The notes below the pieces were generated by a model. That model was not told the origin of the DNA and did no database searches. It was given only the letters and a program-made list of their open reading frames with translations. Shown here in pieces: positions 21,127 through 32,304 of a stretch of DNA of 64,000 nt. Source of the DNA: Amoebophrya sp. A120 (Eukaryota; Sar; Dinophyceae; Syndiniales; Amoebophryaceae); assembly GCA_905178155.1 (NCBI GenBank), contig CAJINV010000001.1, positions 4,426,233-4,490,232 of the forward strand, in the 5' to 3' direction. The number at the start of each line of letters is the position of its first letter. Positions within the stretch are counted from its first letter, which is position 1. The position numbers and the translations under genes are program-made.

Positions 21127-23517
21127 TCAGTACTCAGCGGCAGCAGAAATCTTCATTCGCTTCTCCTCTTTACGGTCGTGATTGCCACGTACGGATGATT
21201 TTTTAAGTTTTTCAACATTCCTCTCGCGCAGGCTTAACAACTCGATTCCGGATCGCTGCCAATCCTCCGGCTCGATGAACATTGCATAGCAATGCTCCGG
21301 GAAGGACACCGCCTCGACCTCCTTGTTCTTCGCCTGTTGTATTCGTCTGGCCAAGGTGCAGTGGCCTTCATCGGACTTATCGACTGCCGCTGTGGGCAAA
21401 AGCACGTAGCCGACAATCGCGCGCTCACAACTTCGTCGGTTGCCGTCTTCCTCGTTGATGTCCTCCGACTGGCGCACATCAAGACACGCATAGCATCGCA
21501 TTACAGCGTCTTCTTCTTCTTGTTTCGCTACGTCCGTCATACGAGACACACTCGACCCGCTGTTCGATTTCGGCACGCCGTTCTGTGGTAGCAGATTTCC
21601 GGGAGAGTAGGACTCTCGCACGACATTTACTAAGAGAGCTCGCGCACTTGAACCCATTGGGACGCATCTCCATCCATCGACATTTTTTCCATATCCGAGT
21701 TTGAAAATATCTCCGGTTTTCAGCTGTCTAACATCGTCAAACTTTTCCATCTCTTGCCGCTTCTTCCTAATACCCAGTACTACTTCCCTAGCTGCTTCCC
21801 TCGTTAGACCCTCCATTCTCATCAACAAGTTCACTTCTTGATCTTCGGACTTGGTTAACGTCTCCTTCTCCGCTCCAGCGGAGCTCAACTGGCTAACAGT
21901 TTTTCCTGAGCTCTCGTTGGTCGGCGAGTGGTAGCCTACTGCGTCATCCATCTCCGACACGTACACCACTTCCCAAAGCTTCTGTATCAAACTATCCCGC
22001 AGCAGCCACATATTCAACAAGCCAGCCGTGAGTAGACTTGCGACAACGAAGCCACCGCCACGTTTGAGCAGATCTTTGTGCGCGTGGTAGTGGTTGTTCT
22101 TGAAAGCTTTTTCATCTAGAAAAGCTCTCACCGTATTCATGACGCGTCTCTGCTGAGTGTCCCAATATGGATCCAAAGCCGCCTCTGGTGGAGTATGCCC
22201 CCATCCTCCGACGCTGTCTTTTGCGCGCGGCGCGAACTCCGACAAGGGGATGACTTGACTGAACTTCTTTCTGCGATGACAATTCTTATCGCCTCGCCCA
22301 AGAAGCAGCCGCTCAAACGCAGTCGTGAGCATCCACTCGAGGTGCAAAGCAGCGAAGTGCTGAAGTTCCAGATGCAACGTCATCTCATGTTCGGCTGGAT
22401 CAAGAGGATGCGCTCCGAGAAGTCGTTTCGTATCGATGGCACCGTATTCCGATTCGGTTTTGTGCAGTGGTGAGTCCTCGTCTGAAAACGTTTCCGATTG
22501 GTGCCGTGCCCTACGTAGCTCGGTGACATTTTTATTCTGTTTCTGAAGCAAGCGTTTGATAACGCTAGGCGACGTCTTGGACATTTGGAAAAACAGGTCT
22601 CCTCCCACTGTCCGCACTTCAATTGATAACTGCGGCTGGGCCCGTTTCAAGTGCTCCCGCATAAGCCCCTCTGCCTTCTCCAGGCGGTGGGAGAATTTCC
22701 CGCCGATCCGCTTCCACAACTTCTTGATGCGATCAATCTCGTAGGCGTACGCGCAGCCCGACCTATCTTTTCTTGCTCTCTTCAGCCGCTGGAAAGCACT
22801 TTTACTACAGTACGAGTACCTTGTACAAATCTGCGGCGCGACGTCCAGGAACTTGTCCAACTCGGCCTGGGCTTCTTGCCGCCTGCTCTTCGAAAAAGTC
22901 TCACTCTGTTCGTATTCTCGAACAGCCGCGTCGAATTTGTCGAACTGGCAGTCGATCACGACCTGATCGCGATGCAAGCGGTAAAGCTTGGCTTCTTCTT
23001 TCTTTTCCACTTCCGAGCTTCCGCTTTGTTGATCACCACGTTTCTCGTCCGAAGGTGTCATCAGATCCGATGGATTTCTTCTGCTGGAAGACGTTGCTGC
23101 ATCTCTAGAATTCTTGCGATGAGCCTTGTTGCGTTCATCTCTCGCACCTTTCTTTTTCGAAGGTTGGTCACCTGCTCCCCGTTGCTTTCTGTAGCTTTGG
23201 TCAATATCGTCTTCTTCATCAGCGCCACAATAAGGAAAATTTTTCATGAACTTTGTCGTTTTAAAGTTTGGAAGCTCGGAGTTCGCTGCGTGCCACAATT
23301 CGTCAAACGTCTGCAAACCGCGGATCTGATGAAAATTTTCTGGTGTGATTAGGACACCGCCGCGCTCACCGATTGGCAATTGCCGCAAAAAACTACCCGG
23401 CTCGATTGTCCTGCTGCTCTTGCGACCCTCTGGTCCGTCCGGCTTGGCAGAGCAGGGCATTTCCCGAATGGGGCCCCCTTCTAAAGCTGCTTCTTCGATA
23501 CGCTGGGCGGTCGACAT
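21127..23517 (-). CDS. Unidentified 796-residue protein with one membrane helix
   Basis: An intronless frame from ATG (23515-23517) to a stop at 21127. No family recognised. Residues 1-100 are mixed, 100-180 are Lys, Arg and Ser-rich and probably disordered, and 190-330 are helical with coiled-coil character. A single hydrophobic segment near residue 480 (FVVASLLTAGLLNMWLL) looks like a membrane span. The last 300 residues alternate charged helices with short strands, ending in a basic tail. A CYAC motif sits near residue 690. The absence of introns is unusual next to its intron-rich neighbours. The gene to its left begins about 140 bases further on, so the two are tightly packed but separate. 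Confidence 0.7.
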   Translation of the reverse strand: MSTAQRIEEAALEGGPIREMPCSAKPDGPEGRKSSRTIEPGSFLRQLPIGERGGVLITPENFHQIRGLQTFDELWHAANSELPNFKTTKFMKNFPYCGADEEDDIDQSYRKQRGAGDQPSKKKGARDERNKAHRKNSRDAATSSSRRNPSDLMTPSDEKRGDQQSGSSEVEKKEEAKLYRLHRDQVVIDCQFDKFDAAVREYEQSETFSKSRRQEAQAELDKFLDVAPQICTRYSYCSKSAFQRLKRARKDRSGCAYAYEIDRIKKLWKRIGGKFSHRLEKAEGLMREHLKRAQPQLSIEVRTVGGDLFFQMSKTSPSVIKRLLQKQNKNVTELRRARHQSETFSDEDSPLHKTESEYGAIDTKRLLGAHPLDPAEHEMTLHLELQHFAALHLEWMLTTAFERLLLGRGDKNCHRRKKFSQVIPLSEFAPRAKDSVGGWGHTPPEAALDPYWDTQQRRVMNTVRAFLDEKAFKNNHYHAHKDLLKRGGGFVVASLLTAGLLNMWLLRDSLIQKLWEVVYVSEMDDAVGYHSPTNESSGKTVSQLSSAGAEKETLTKSEDQEVNLLMRMEGLTREAAREVVLGIRKKRQEMEKFDDVRQLKTGDIFKLGYGKNVDGWRCVPMGSSARALLVNVVRESYSPGNLLPQNGVPKSNSGSSVSRMTDVAKQEEEDAVMRCYACLDVRQSEDINEEDGNRRSCERAIVGYVLLPTAAVDKSDEGHCTLARRIQQAKNKEVEAVSFPEHCYAMFIEPEDWQRSGIELLSLRERNVEKLKKSSVRGNHDRKEEKRMKISAAAEY

Positions 23518-24220
23518 GGCTTTATTAGCTCTTTTTTATCAGTGTCACAACTACAATGATCGTTCTGAAAGAACAAGATTTCTACTGTGTACTATCTCTA
23601 TCACTCGATACAGTTGAACCATCGACCAGATATTTTTGATGAATGTAAAAAAGCTTGAGCTCCACTAGAAGTTTGCTGCAGCATGTCGCTTCCAAATGCC
23701 TTCTGTTGTGAAAAATGCCGACCAGCATCGCCTTCGATGTAATGAAAGTACATGTGAAACAGAGCGGATCTTCACAAAACGTCGACACAGAGAAACGATC
23801 GATCTTGCCAAGGTCAAACGTGACATCGCGAGGATCACCCACATCTTTCTTGCTTCTTATCTAGTATATGGGGCACGCTCTTTGGCGTTCAAACCAGTAG
23901 CTCCTGGAAGTGGAACATTAACACTTTACAAGACACCCGCTGCTTTCTGCACTTGGCGGCCTTGCCCCTCTTCATACATTCAAATTCCATGAAAGAACTG
24001 CGTATCAGATAAATATGTTCACACTCTGTTGCCAAGTTCATCAGAGACCTGACCGCTCCAGGTAATTCGCGTCGACTATTCAAAGATTCGGACTGTCGAT
24101 CCGTGCGTGGTAACTACGAATCAATCCTTGTCCGGAACATAATTTCTGCTGAACCTGACGCACAGTGCTGCGGCCGGCGAATAAGTAAATCCACCCCCTT
24201 TCTTTGTCACCCCATTCTCT
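23518..24220. other. Intergenic stretch
   Basis: About 700 bases; nothing recognised. Short frames on both strands overlap and look non-coding. Confidence 0.5.
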
Positions 24221-26200
24221 TCAGCGCGTTGCGTAGGGCGGATACCGAACCGACTGCAAGCCCATCGGCGCCCTCCTGCGCCCACGAGAATTGATGTCGC
24301 CCCTGGTGAGGTCCCGAATATCGTCGGCGGAAAGTTGCGTAATGTAGGCCTTCAACCGCATCACAATCACGAAAATGTACATGTTCACCATCGCAAAAAG
24401 GAAGAGCTGTGATAAATTTTTGTTATATCTTCATGTGGCTTCTTGCAGCTCTTGTGAAAGATATAAATATAGGTGGGCTTTTTGTTTTTGTTTTTTCACT
24501 ATTTCATCAATGCAGAAAGATTTTTCATCAACACTCGATACCCAGAAAAACCGCGAGCTTTGGTTGTCCTCCCGCTCTTGTCCTTCGTCCTCGGTTTCGA
24601 ACACGATGAAGGCGCGAAGACCTAGTTCGATGAAGAGGTACCCTTGGTAGACGGTCAGCCAGGGGGCGCTGAATTTCCGAGCGCCAACGAAGCCCGAGAG
24701 ACCCAGCGGGGCTATCATAGCCAGGGCGGTCTTGTACGGCGACGGGTACATAATGGAGACAAAGGTGAACACGAAATTGAGCAGCACAATGCACTGGACG
24801 GTGCCGGAGTAGTAGAGGACTCGGATCTGAAATGGTGTGGGCGAAGAATATGCGAGATTGGATATGAAGTTCTTTGCATTCCAATCGCAATTTCTCGTTG
24901 AAACGCGCTTCGTACTCGTAGCAAACTACATGCAAAAAAAAAAAAGCGACTCGTATGAGTCGGCCTTTTTCAAGCGACACACAAACATCGACGTGTTGTA
25001 GCATCTACAGCTGTACCAGCCTCTGCTCCTCCCGCGAGGGCGCGGTGGCGAGAAACAGGATCGCGCCGCTGGTGGGATCCCCGGGGGAGTGCGCGATGAT
25101 GCGGGCCCCCTGGTGCGGACTTTCCGTCGGCACCCCACCGGCGATGCCGTCGCGGTCCACGGCGTGCAAAACCGGGTTTCCGATCACCATGTTCGGTTAT
25201 CAACTGCAAAAATGTCTGGGTCTGGAAGAATTCATGTTTGTCATGCTTGTCTGGCATGACTCTTAAATCTGTCATGCACATTACCCAAGAGCTCCGTTTT
25301 TCTGTCATGCAGGAGCGCAGTTTGTCATGCAGAATAGGCAACACCTAGGAGCTCAGAAGCTTGTCATGCTGAGCCAGCATCTGTAGCCTCATCATGAGAC
25401 GCCACCCAGCATCACAAGTTTCCAGACCCAGACATTTTTACATTTGGTATCGGTGGGGGTGGTCGCATCTCCTGTGCCTGCAGTCGCCGGGCCATTTCCG
25501 CGTCGGCCGTCTCCTGCTGCGAGGCGGCAGTCGCCGTATCAATCGCATATCAACTGTAAAAATGTCTGGGTCTGGAAGAATGATGCTGCATTTGGATTCC
25601 AAGAAAATCTGTATTGCATGAGCAGCAAAGGGAATGCAATTTTTGCTACGCGGAGAGGGCATTTGTCATGCAGAATAGGCATCGCGAAGCCCTCAAAAAA
25701 TCTGTGATGCTAGGGCATGCATCACAGACATCATGGCCAATGCAAAACATGCATGACAAGTCTCAGAATCTTCCAGACCCAGACATTTTTACATTTGATA
25801 TCGCCGGGGGTCGTGCCATGACGGGCGACCCCTGCGGCGGGGGCCCGGGTTCTTCGCCCAGCCCACGGGTGGCGCTGCTCGGGGAGGGAATGGTGGTGAG
25901 GATGTAGCCCTGATTCGCAGGTTGGCCGGACATATGAAATCGGGACGTCGCACCTCCTGCGGCGGGGGAAGTTGAACTAGAGGCGAGCGGGTACATGACG
26001 GGAGCAAAGGATGGCGGGCTATTTGCCCTATTTCTTTCCTGTTCTGGTGCATCGCCGTCATTTGCTCCTGTTGTACTAGTATTGTTGTCCAACAACTCTG
26101 GGGGCGCCGTGTGCTGTCCTGCGGAGGTATCGAAAGTCGACTCGTCGTACTGCTGGAGCTGCAAGACGCCTGCAGTTCTATCAAACTCCCCATGCTCCAT
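24221..26200 (-). CDS. Four-TM membrane protein with cytosolic-like N-terminal half
   Basis: Exons 26200-25801, 25542-25450, 25192-25017, 24826-24542 and 24406-24221 give 379 residues. The first 135 residues are low complexity (Ser, Thr, Pro, Gln). A short charged helix follows with EMARRLQAQE, a pattern common in ubiquitin-binding and endosomal proteins, then a Pro run. After residue 223 come four hydrophobic spans: about 231-252, 255-274, 281-301 and 319-336. I do not recognise the family. Two family-A introners sit only 98 bases apart, isolating a 93-nt exon; the other two introns are ordinary GT-AG. The frame runs through all junctions, and the total is divisible by three. Role unknown; a membrane-trafficking job is a weak guess from the helix motif. 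Confidence 0.72.
25198..25449. mobile_element. Introner element, family A (252 bp)
   Basis: Left end TATCAACTG, right end CATTTGGTA, arms with GTCTGGGTCTGGAAGA and complement. Perfect 5-mer TCGGT on both sides (25193-25197, 25450-25454). Its interior has diverged from other family-A copies more than its ends have. No AG acceptor fits within the sliding window of the junction on the minus strand. Confidence 0.92.
25548..25800. mobile_element. Introner element, family A (253 bp)
   Basis: Left end TATCAACTG, right end CATTTGATA, very clean arms. Flanks TCGCA (25543-25547) and TCGCC (25801-25805), four of five identical. Interior is nearly the reverse complement of 53487-53748. Lies 98 bases from the previous element in the same gene. 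Confidence 0.93.
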
Positions 26201-27363
26201 GGCATTTTCCGTTCAGCCGCAAAAGGAATGATTGCACGCGTGTTCCTCCATTTAGCGGAAGTAGATTACTCTATAGCTTCTTTTCAAGTTTTCAGGGAAC
26301 GCAAAAAGTCACAAGGAGGATGACATGTGAATCCAAAGCCTCAGGTGATGGCGCAGCTTTTTTTTTACAGCTTCTTTACTCTTTGGAGCTACGACGATGA
26401 GTTTTGAGGCTACTACGACGACTACAGCTCTCGTTCTTCTGAGCATGTGTTACAGAGGGCACCAGAACCGACAATGTAGTATGTGGCAGCAACTAGTACT
26501 GCAAAGACGTGCTCGGCCCGCCGTAAGATTGATACTGCGTACTAGATTCGGATGATGGTTTTCAGTTCGAATTCTATGGGAAGCAATGCTGTCACTGTCA
26601 GCTAGTACTAGTACAGAAGAAAACTCGACACGATGGAGACGGACGGTGCGTCTACGAGTACACTGAACCACAACAGACTCATATCTCTTGTTGCAATTGA
26701 AGCGTGCTGTTTGGAATAACACTACTTCATCGATGCAAAACCGAGGAAATAACTGTGGTCTTATTGTATCTATGCGTGCACTTTCCAAGCCTTTTTGTAC
26801 AGTTCGAGTTGCTTTTGGACACTGATTTAGGTTACGATCATGATTCTATCTCTCTCTGTCGCTGTGAAAATAGGATTCTAAAATCAGCTTTTGCTTTCAT
26901 GTCAGCTAGAATATTACAATATGGTACTGAGTTTTGCTCGTCGTAGTTAATCTTGCAATCTTCTGATAACTCGTCTAGAAATACAGGTTACTGTTTCAGT
27001 TGACAATCACAAAAACAATATTGCTAGATAGAAAATTTTTACACGATGCGATAAAACGGTAAATGAGGTTACTTTGGCAAAGGTTTTGTTGTATAAGTAG
27101 TTTACGCGTCACCTTCCATCCACCACTGGTGCAGAAGATGGTCTTTTTCAACTCCCTACGCCTATCCCGTTAGCCTGGCTTGCGGAGTGAAAAAGCAAAA
27201 GGTAAACAAGGTTTCATAAATCAAAGTGAGTACGACAAACTATTCTTCGCCGGAATTTGATGATCAAAGCGGTACAGAAAGACAGGAAGAATGGACAGAA
27301 ACAAAAAGGAAAAGCAAAAGTTTTCCGTCGTAAGCGTCGTTTCACATGTTGCACCTTCCTTGT
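26201..27363. other. Intergenic stretch, A/T-richer
   Basis: About 1.1 kb without a supported exon. It is more A/T-rich than the coding DNA around it and holds a T run at 26358-26366. No repeat or RNA gene recognised. Confidence 0.5.
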
Positions 27364-30300
27364 TTACTCCGTCGCCGCCGGTGCAGCGTCCGCAGCGGGT
27401 TCTTCGGCGGCTGGGGCGGCTTCCGTGGCTCCGGCAGCGGCCGCTGCTTCCTCCGCTGCTTTCTTTTGCGCTCGCTTCGCCGCAACCTCCTTCTGCGCAG
27501 CCTGTCGTGCGTTTCATTTTAGTTGGAATTGCGTAAACTTTTTCGTTCCCGGCGAATAAAAGGTTCCTTTCTCGAACGGCGCATTTTTGCGACGTCAGTA
27601 CTAGTAAACTTCCAGCACAGCAGCCAGGACTTGCGCAAAAAAAAAATTCAAAATCGTACTTTTATTGAGGCAACCATATTCACGCAATCCCCAAAAGTAC
27701 CTTCTGTCTCTGCTTCGCCTGCATGCGCGCGGCAGCGGCGTTTCCCTCGTCTCCGAGCTCTTCCGCCCAGGCGGCGATCTCGGCGGCCTCCTTTTCCGCA
27801 GCCTCCTTGGCTCGCGCTTCCTCGAGTTCCTTCCGTTTCTGTTCCACCTCCTTCTTGGCGATTTTTTGGCGCTGCTTGGCCTGCATTTTCAATGCGGCCC
27901 CATTGGCGTCGTCGCCCAAATCGGTCAGCCACTTGTCGAGCTCCGCGTTTTCCTCCTCCGCCTGTCGCTTCGATTCCTCTAATTCGCGCCGTTTAGCCTC
28001 GACCTGTCGTGATTGCGAGGCGTTGAGGTACAGAGAATTTTTCTAAAAAGACACAACTAGATCAACATCATAAGGAGAGATCGCACGTAAGACGGTACTC
28101 ACCTGCTTCTTCGCCATTTTTTGTCTCTGCTTGGCCTGCATTTTCATGGCAGCCGAGTTTGCGTCGTCGCCCAATTCGTTGAGCCACTTATCCAGGTCGC
28201 TTTCCTCGCTCTTGGCCTCCTGGGCCTGTCGCTGTGCCTCTTCCAGCTCTCGTCTTCTAGCCTCGACCTGAGAATCAATTTATGTAGTTGTGGTCAACAT
28301 GTTGTAAATGCACGTTCTTTGTTATTCTACAACTCCACACAGAACCTTGTCGTCGAGCAGGCGCTTTACGTATGATCTATTACTTACTTTCAGAACGAAT
28401 GCAGTATAACGGTGAGAGCTGCATCGTTTCTTCTATCAGTACCTGCTTCTTGGCCATTTTTTGTCTCTGTTTCGCTTGCATCTTCAAGGCCGCTCCGTTG
28501 GCGTCGTCTCCGAGATCCGCCAGCCACGTGTCGAGTTCGGCGGCTTCTTCTATAAACTGCTCAGGTGTTACAATCTCAAACGTTACAATAGAACCTGGAA
28601 TTTGTGTTGCAAGAAGTGCATTAATATCTAGCCAACTCTCATAGGATTGCGCATGACAAGTTGTGGAGTGGTCCCAATCCGCACTACAATCTGGCGAAAT
28701 TTGTATTGCAGAAAGTGGAATGCTGTCCGAGTCTGTCATGCTCATCATGCAATACAAAACCCAAATTCTATTTCAACGTTTGAGATTGTAAAAACGTTTG
28801 AGCAGGTCATATCTTCCTGCGCGATTTTCTGGGCCTCCTCGAGCTCCCGCCGCCGGGCGTCCACCTGCTTTTTGGCCAGCTTTTGTCGCTGTTTGGCCTG
28901 TATCCTGTGCAAAAGTATCCCACTCGTAGTAATTGCTATGGTGCATGACAAATATCCCTCTTTAGGTAAAATAGCATTACAAATTGCATTTTTCTTCTTG
29001 CAAAAATTTGTGATGCAATTTTTACTAGTACGATACTTTTGCAATGCATAGCCTGCATCTTCAGGGCGGCGGCGTTGGCGTCGTCCCCGAGCTCGTCGAG
29101 CCACTGGTCCAATTCATTCGCCTCCGTCTCTTTCTGCGCCAACTCGAGTTCGCGGCGCCGAGCTTCGACCTGACCATGTCAGTTTCGCAATGGGAATTTT
29201 GATACGGCGTAGTAGCCACGGTAAGCTGACTTGTGAGAGTGTAGTACTCTGGTTCTGCAGGCGGCCAGAGTGATCTGCTTATCCTTTCATCTACGGTAGA
29301 TGAATAAAGGAATACACCACACAGGTCTGTATCTGTAACTAATTTGCACTATCGAACCCGAAACTGCTCTACCTGTTTTTTCGCCATTTTTTGTCTCTGC
29401 TTGGCCTGCATTTTCAAAGCAGCAGAGTTTGCATCATCGCCCAGCTCACCGAGCCATTTATCCAAGTCCTCGCCCTCTTCCTGCTCTGCCTGCTGTGCTG
29501 CTTCCAACTCTTTTCTGCGGGCTTCGACCTGAGAGTTGAAGCATCACGCATCTGGATGTAAAAATTTTCAGCCACGAACGGATTAAGTTACAAGTAGAAC
29601 GAGGGAGGATGTTCACACCAACCATGTAGATGTTGTAGGTAGTTGTATCATTCTTTCACATTCTTGACTAAGAAATCGAAACCTGTTTCTTGGCCATTTT
29701 TTGTCTTTGCTTTGCTTGCATTTTCAATGCCGCGACACTTGCGTCGTCGCCGAGGTCCTGGAGCCAAGCGTCGAGTTCCTTCGTCTCCTCGGCCTGCTCC
29801 TTCGCCAGTTTCTGTGCCTCTTCTAATTCCTTCCTTCGGGCTTCGACCTGACAAGATTTATTCGCAAAGTGGCGCAATTGATTCATCGCGATGTTGTGTA
29901 TCAGACAACCCATCGCGATCATGTTGTCTTGTGATAGACATTGCCTTCACCATTGAGTTTGAGTTCGCTGTGCATTCATCCATGAGTCTGCTTCTCACAG
30001 ATCCCTACATTCGCTTTCAATGCCTAAAAGTCAAACATCTCATATTGATTCCAAAAACAAGCCGCACCTGCTTTTTGGCCAACTTTTGTCTCTGTTTCGC
30101 CTGCATTTTCAATGCGGCGGAATTGGCATCGTCGCCCAGATCGGCAAGCCACTTGTCGAGGTCTTCTTCCTCGTTGGCAGCAGCACGCTGTGCCTCCTCC
30201 AGCTCTCGTCTGCGCTGCTCGACCTGGTGGTGATGGTGCCAACAAGTGTTCCATGATCAACTGACATTTTCATGTAAGGTACAACGCGCCGAAAACAAAA

Positions 30301-31286
30301 AAGCAACAATCACAGCCAACGAGAAACATCCACCTATACCTGCTTCTTCGCCTGCTTTTGTCGTTGCCTGGCTTGCATTTTGATTGCGGCGGCGTCTGCG
30401 TCCGCACCGAGCCCTGCGGTCCAGGCGACTAAATCCTCCTCACTGCTACTTGCCGGTGCCGACTCCTCCTTCTTCGGTTCTACCGTAACTGCCGTCGGTG
30501 CCCGCGCGGCCTTCTTCGCGGCGGTCTCCTTCCGCGCCTGCTTTGCGCGGTACATGGCCTGCACCTGCGTCGCGGCCGCGGCCTCTTCCTCGCTGTGGTG
30601 CGACATTTCCTCTTCGTCGATTTCTTCGTGTAGTCCAAAGTCTTCCACCGACCCGTGCGTGCCGAACCCGCGCCGGCAGTGCTGCTTGATCCAGTTCGAC
30701 TCGTTGGGGTCTTTTACCCGTCGGACGCGTTTCATGGTCAAATAATCGTACAAGATACCCTCCTTCGCGGAGTAGAAACCCTCGCCCGTGTCGTACATGC
30801 CTGGTGGCACCGCGACGGACACGCCATCGGTCAGCTGCGTCTTCCCTGCGGGCTTCAAACCCGTGTTCGTTTCGCTGAAAAACCGGCGGTCCTGGGCGGA
30901 CAGGTAACCCCAGTTCTCGTCCTTGAACTCGAGCCCGTCGGCAAACTGATACCTTGGAAAATTCTTGTATCATAATTGCATTTGTTTATTCTCGAGTTTT
31001 TGATTTACGAATTTATTGAAGGAACGAAAACGAATGTCAAGAACATCGTTGTCGAAAACAAACAGAATAGATACTGTCCCGAAATGGCCACGCCTCGCTC
31101 CCATTGCGCCACGTACTTGGCCCCGTGCACGTAGATCATCGTGCCTTCGCCGTGGAACTCGCCCCTGCGGAACTGGCCCTCGTAAATGGTGCCATTCGGG
31201 AACTCGTATTTCCCGGGTCCGTCATACCAGCCATCTTTGATCTCGCCGGTATACGTGCTCCCCGTCCAAGTCGTTTGCGTCGGCAT
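27364..31286 (-). CDS. MORN5-like protein fused to nine tandem charged helical repeats
   Basis: Exons 31286-31075, 30952-30340, 30223-30068, 29847-29683, 29528-29373, 29169-28443 (itself cut by two introners), 28267-28103, 28003-27701 and 27501-27364 give 737 residues. Residues 1-70 hold MORN repeats (YTGEIKDGWYDG, YEGQFRRGEFHGEG). The next 120 residues match the distinctive post-MORN part of MORN5, including GLKPAG, GEGFYSAKEGILYDY and NESNWIKQHCRRG. After an acidic IQ-like stretch come nine copies of a 51-55 residue unit, each with an ELEEAQ helix, a WL-x-x-LGDDAN turn and a KMQAKQRQK basic helix. MORN5 in animals is a sperm or ciliary protein, so a flagellar or cortical role is plausible. 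The C-terminus is Ala/Glu rich. The repeats are mostly one per exon, all in phase 0. Confidence 0.85.
28551..28811. mobile_element. Introner element, family F (261 bp)
   Basis: Begins TATAAACTGCTCAGG and ends TGAGCAGGTCATA, with a long inverted arm including ACAATCTCAAACG. The 5-mer TCTTC flanks both ends perfectly (28546-28550, 28812-28816). It splits the sixth coding repeat between the helix and the WL turn; sister repeats are uninterrupted at that point. Removal with one 5-mer gives a repeat of normal sequence. Confidence 0.92.
28901..29050. mobile_element. Introner element, family E (150 bp)
   Basis: Begins TATCCTGTGCAAAAGTATC and ends GATACTTTTGCAATGCATA. Perfect 5-mer GCCTG on both sides (28896-28900, 29051-29055). 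It splits the fifth coding repeat inside KMQ-AKQRQK. On the minus strand the junction can be set as GC-AG. Seven sister repeats are uninterrupted at this site. Confidence 0.92.
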
Positions 31287-32304
31287 CTTGTAGGATGTAA
31301 ACAGATGAAAAACAACGACTCGGACTACCTGTATTTAATATTGCAGCCCAAATTTTTTCAGCATTGCATTTGCAGATCCAAAAGAAGCGACAAATATTAA
31401 CCGATGGAGAATTTGCCCCAACAAGGAGTATTAAAGAAATCGAACCTGCACGATGAAACAAGCAACCGAATGTAATTACTTATGTTTCGAACTAGCAGTT
31501 CTCCCACCCCTACCGAAACTGGAACTTGTGCTCCCCCTTCCTGATCCTGGCTCCCTTAAATCAACGTGAATACACGAGTAGGACACGACGACGAAAGTGA
31601 CGATCTTGATCTCCTTCTGGGTGCATAATTTTCTTTGATTCAGTAGTGACAGCCAAGATGGCGAATATGATCTTCTGGACCGAAACCTGCACCGAGCATT
31701 TCGATTTTCATTTTTTTCCTAGACCCCTGCAAGAATAAAACTCACAAACCCCAAAGACCGTAGTTGCTACGTAATTTCTAATGGCCGTATCCATTCTGAT
31801 CACTAGAGAACACCTCCTTCGCCTTGACCCCGATGGACATGGAGCCCCTGGTCGTTACGCGCCGAGCTTGATGAGGTGTATTCGTTGTGTCCCGCCGAAG
31901 AGCAAAAGCAATTTATTCCTCTGTCTCCGAAAGCGCGAGAGGCACTTTGTACTTCCCATAAGGAGGATGCGTCTTGCTTATCAAATGCAGGAGCGTGATA
32001 CGAAACAAAAACCAATAGTGAGCAGTTCCTTTTAGTGTACATTTTTTGAAGAAGAACCGAAAATCGATTCGGTTCTAATTCTACCGAGCCAAAGATATGA
32101 TACAGGAGGGAGGACACAAATCTTTCCCTTATAGCCCAGACAAAAATCCAAACCTTGAGCTCAACGGAGATAGAAGAAATAGAGAAAATGCGAACTACGT
32201 TGCGGGGGCCATAGTCTCGTTTATTCAACTACCTAACCGTGTAGAAGTTGTTAAGACACATGCGGACCCGACGTCGAACATTTTGGCACGACCCCCATAT
32301 GCAT
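31287..32304. other. Intergenic stretch
   Basis: About 1 kb. Open frames at 31803-32228 (minus) and 31781-32035 (plus) overlap and have no family resemblance. Nothing else recognised. Confidence 0.5.

Larger units (their letters stand above)
27705..30430 (-). repeat. Nine tandem coding repeats, mostly one per exon
   Basis: Units lie at about 30430-30340, 30223-30068, 29847-29683, 29528-29373, 29169 to 28866 (with an introner), 28865 to 28443 (with an introner), 28267-28103, 28003 to 27850 and 27849-27701. Each exon begins GTCGA or similar after the acceptor and ends in CAG (or AAG in the last). Units 5-6 and 8-9 share an exon. DNA identity between units is high in the LGDDAN and KMQAKQRQK parts, which points to recent exon duplication. 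Confidence 0.88.

Noticed and set aside
25614-25907. Open frames running through introner interiors, as if the elements encode a short protein
   Set aside because: Similar frames appear in several copies only because the DNA is similar. They lack consistent starts and stops, and element length differs between families.
28567-28802. Alternative boundaries for the family-F element using CAGGT as a direct repeat
   Set aside because: Joining at CAGGT produces an in-frame stop. The TAT...ATA boundaries with TCTTC restore a normal coding repeat and match the other elements.
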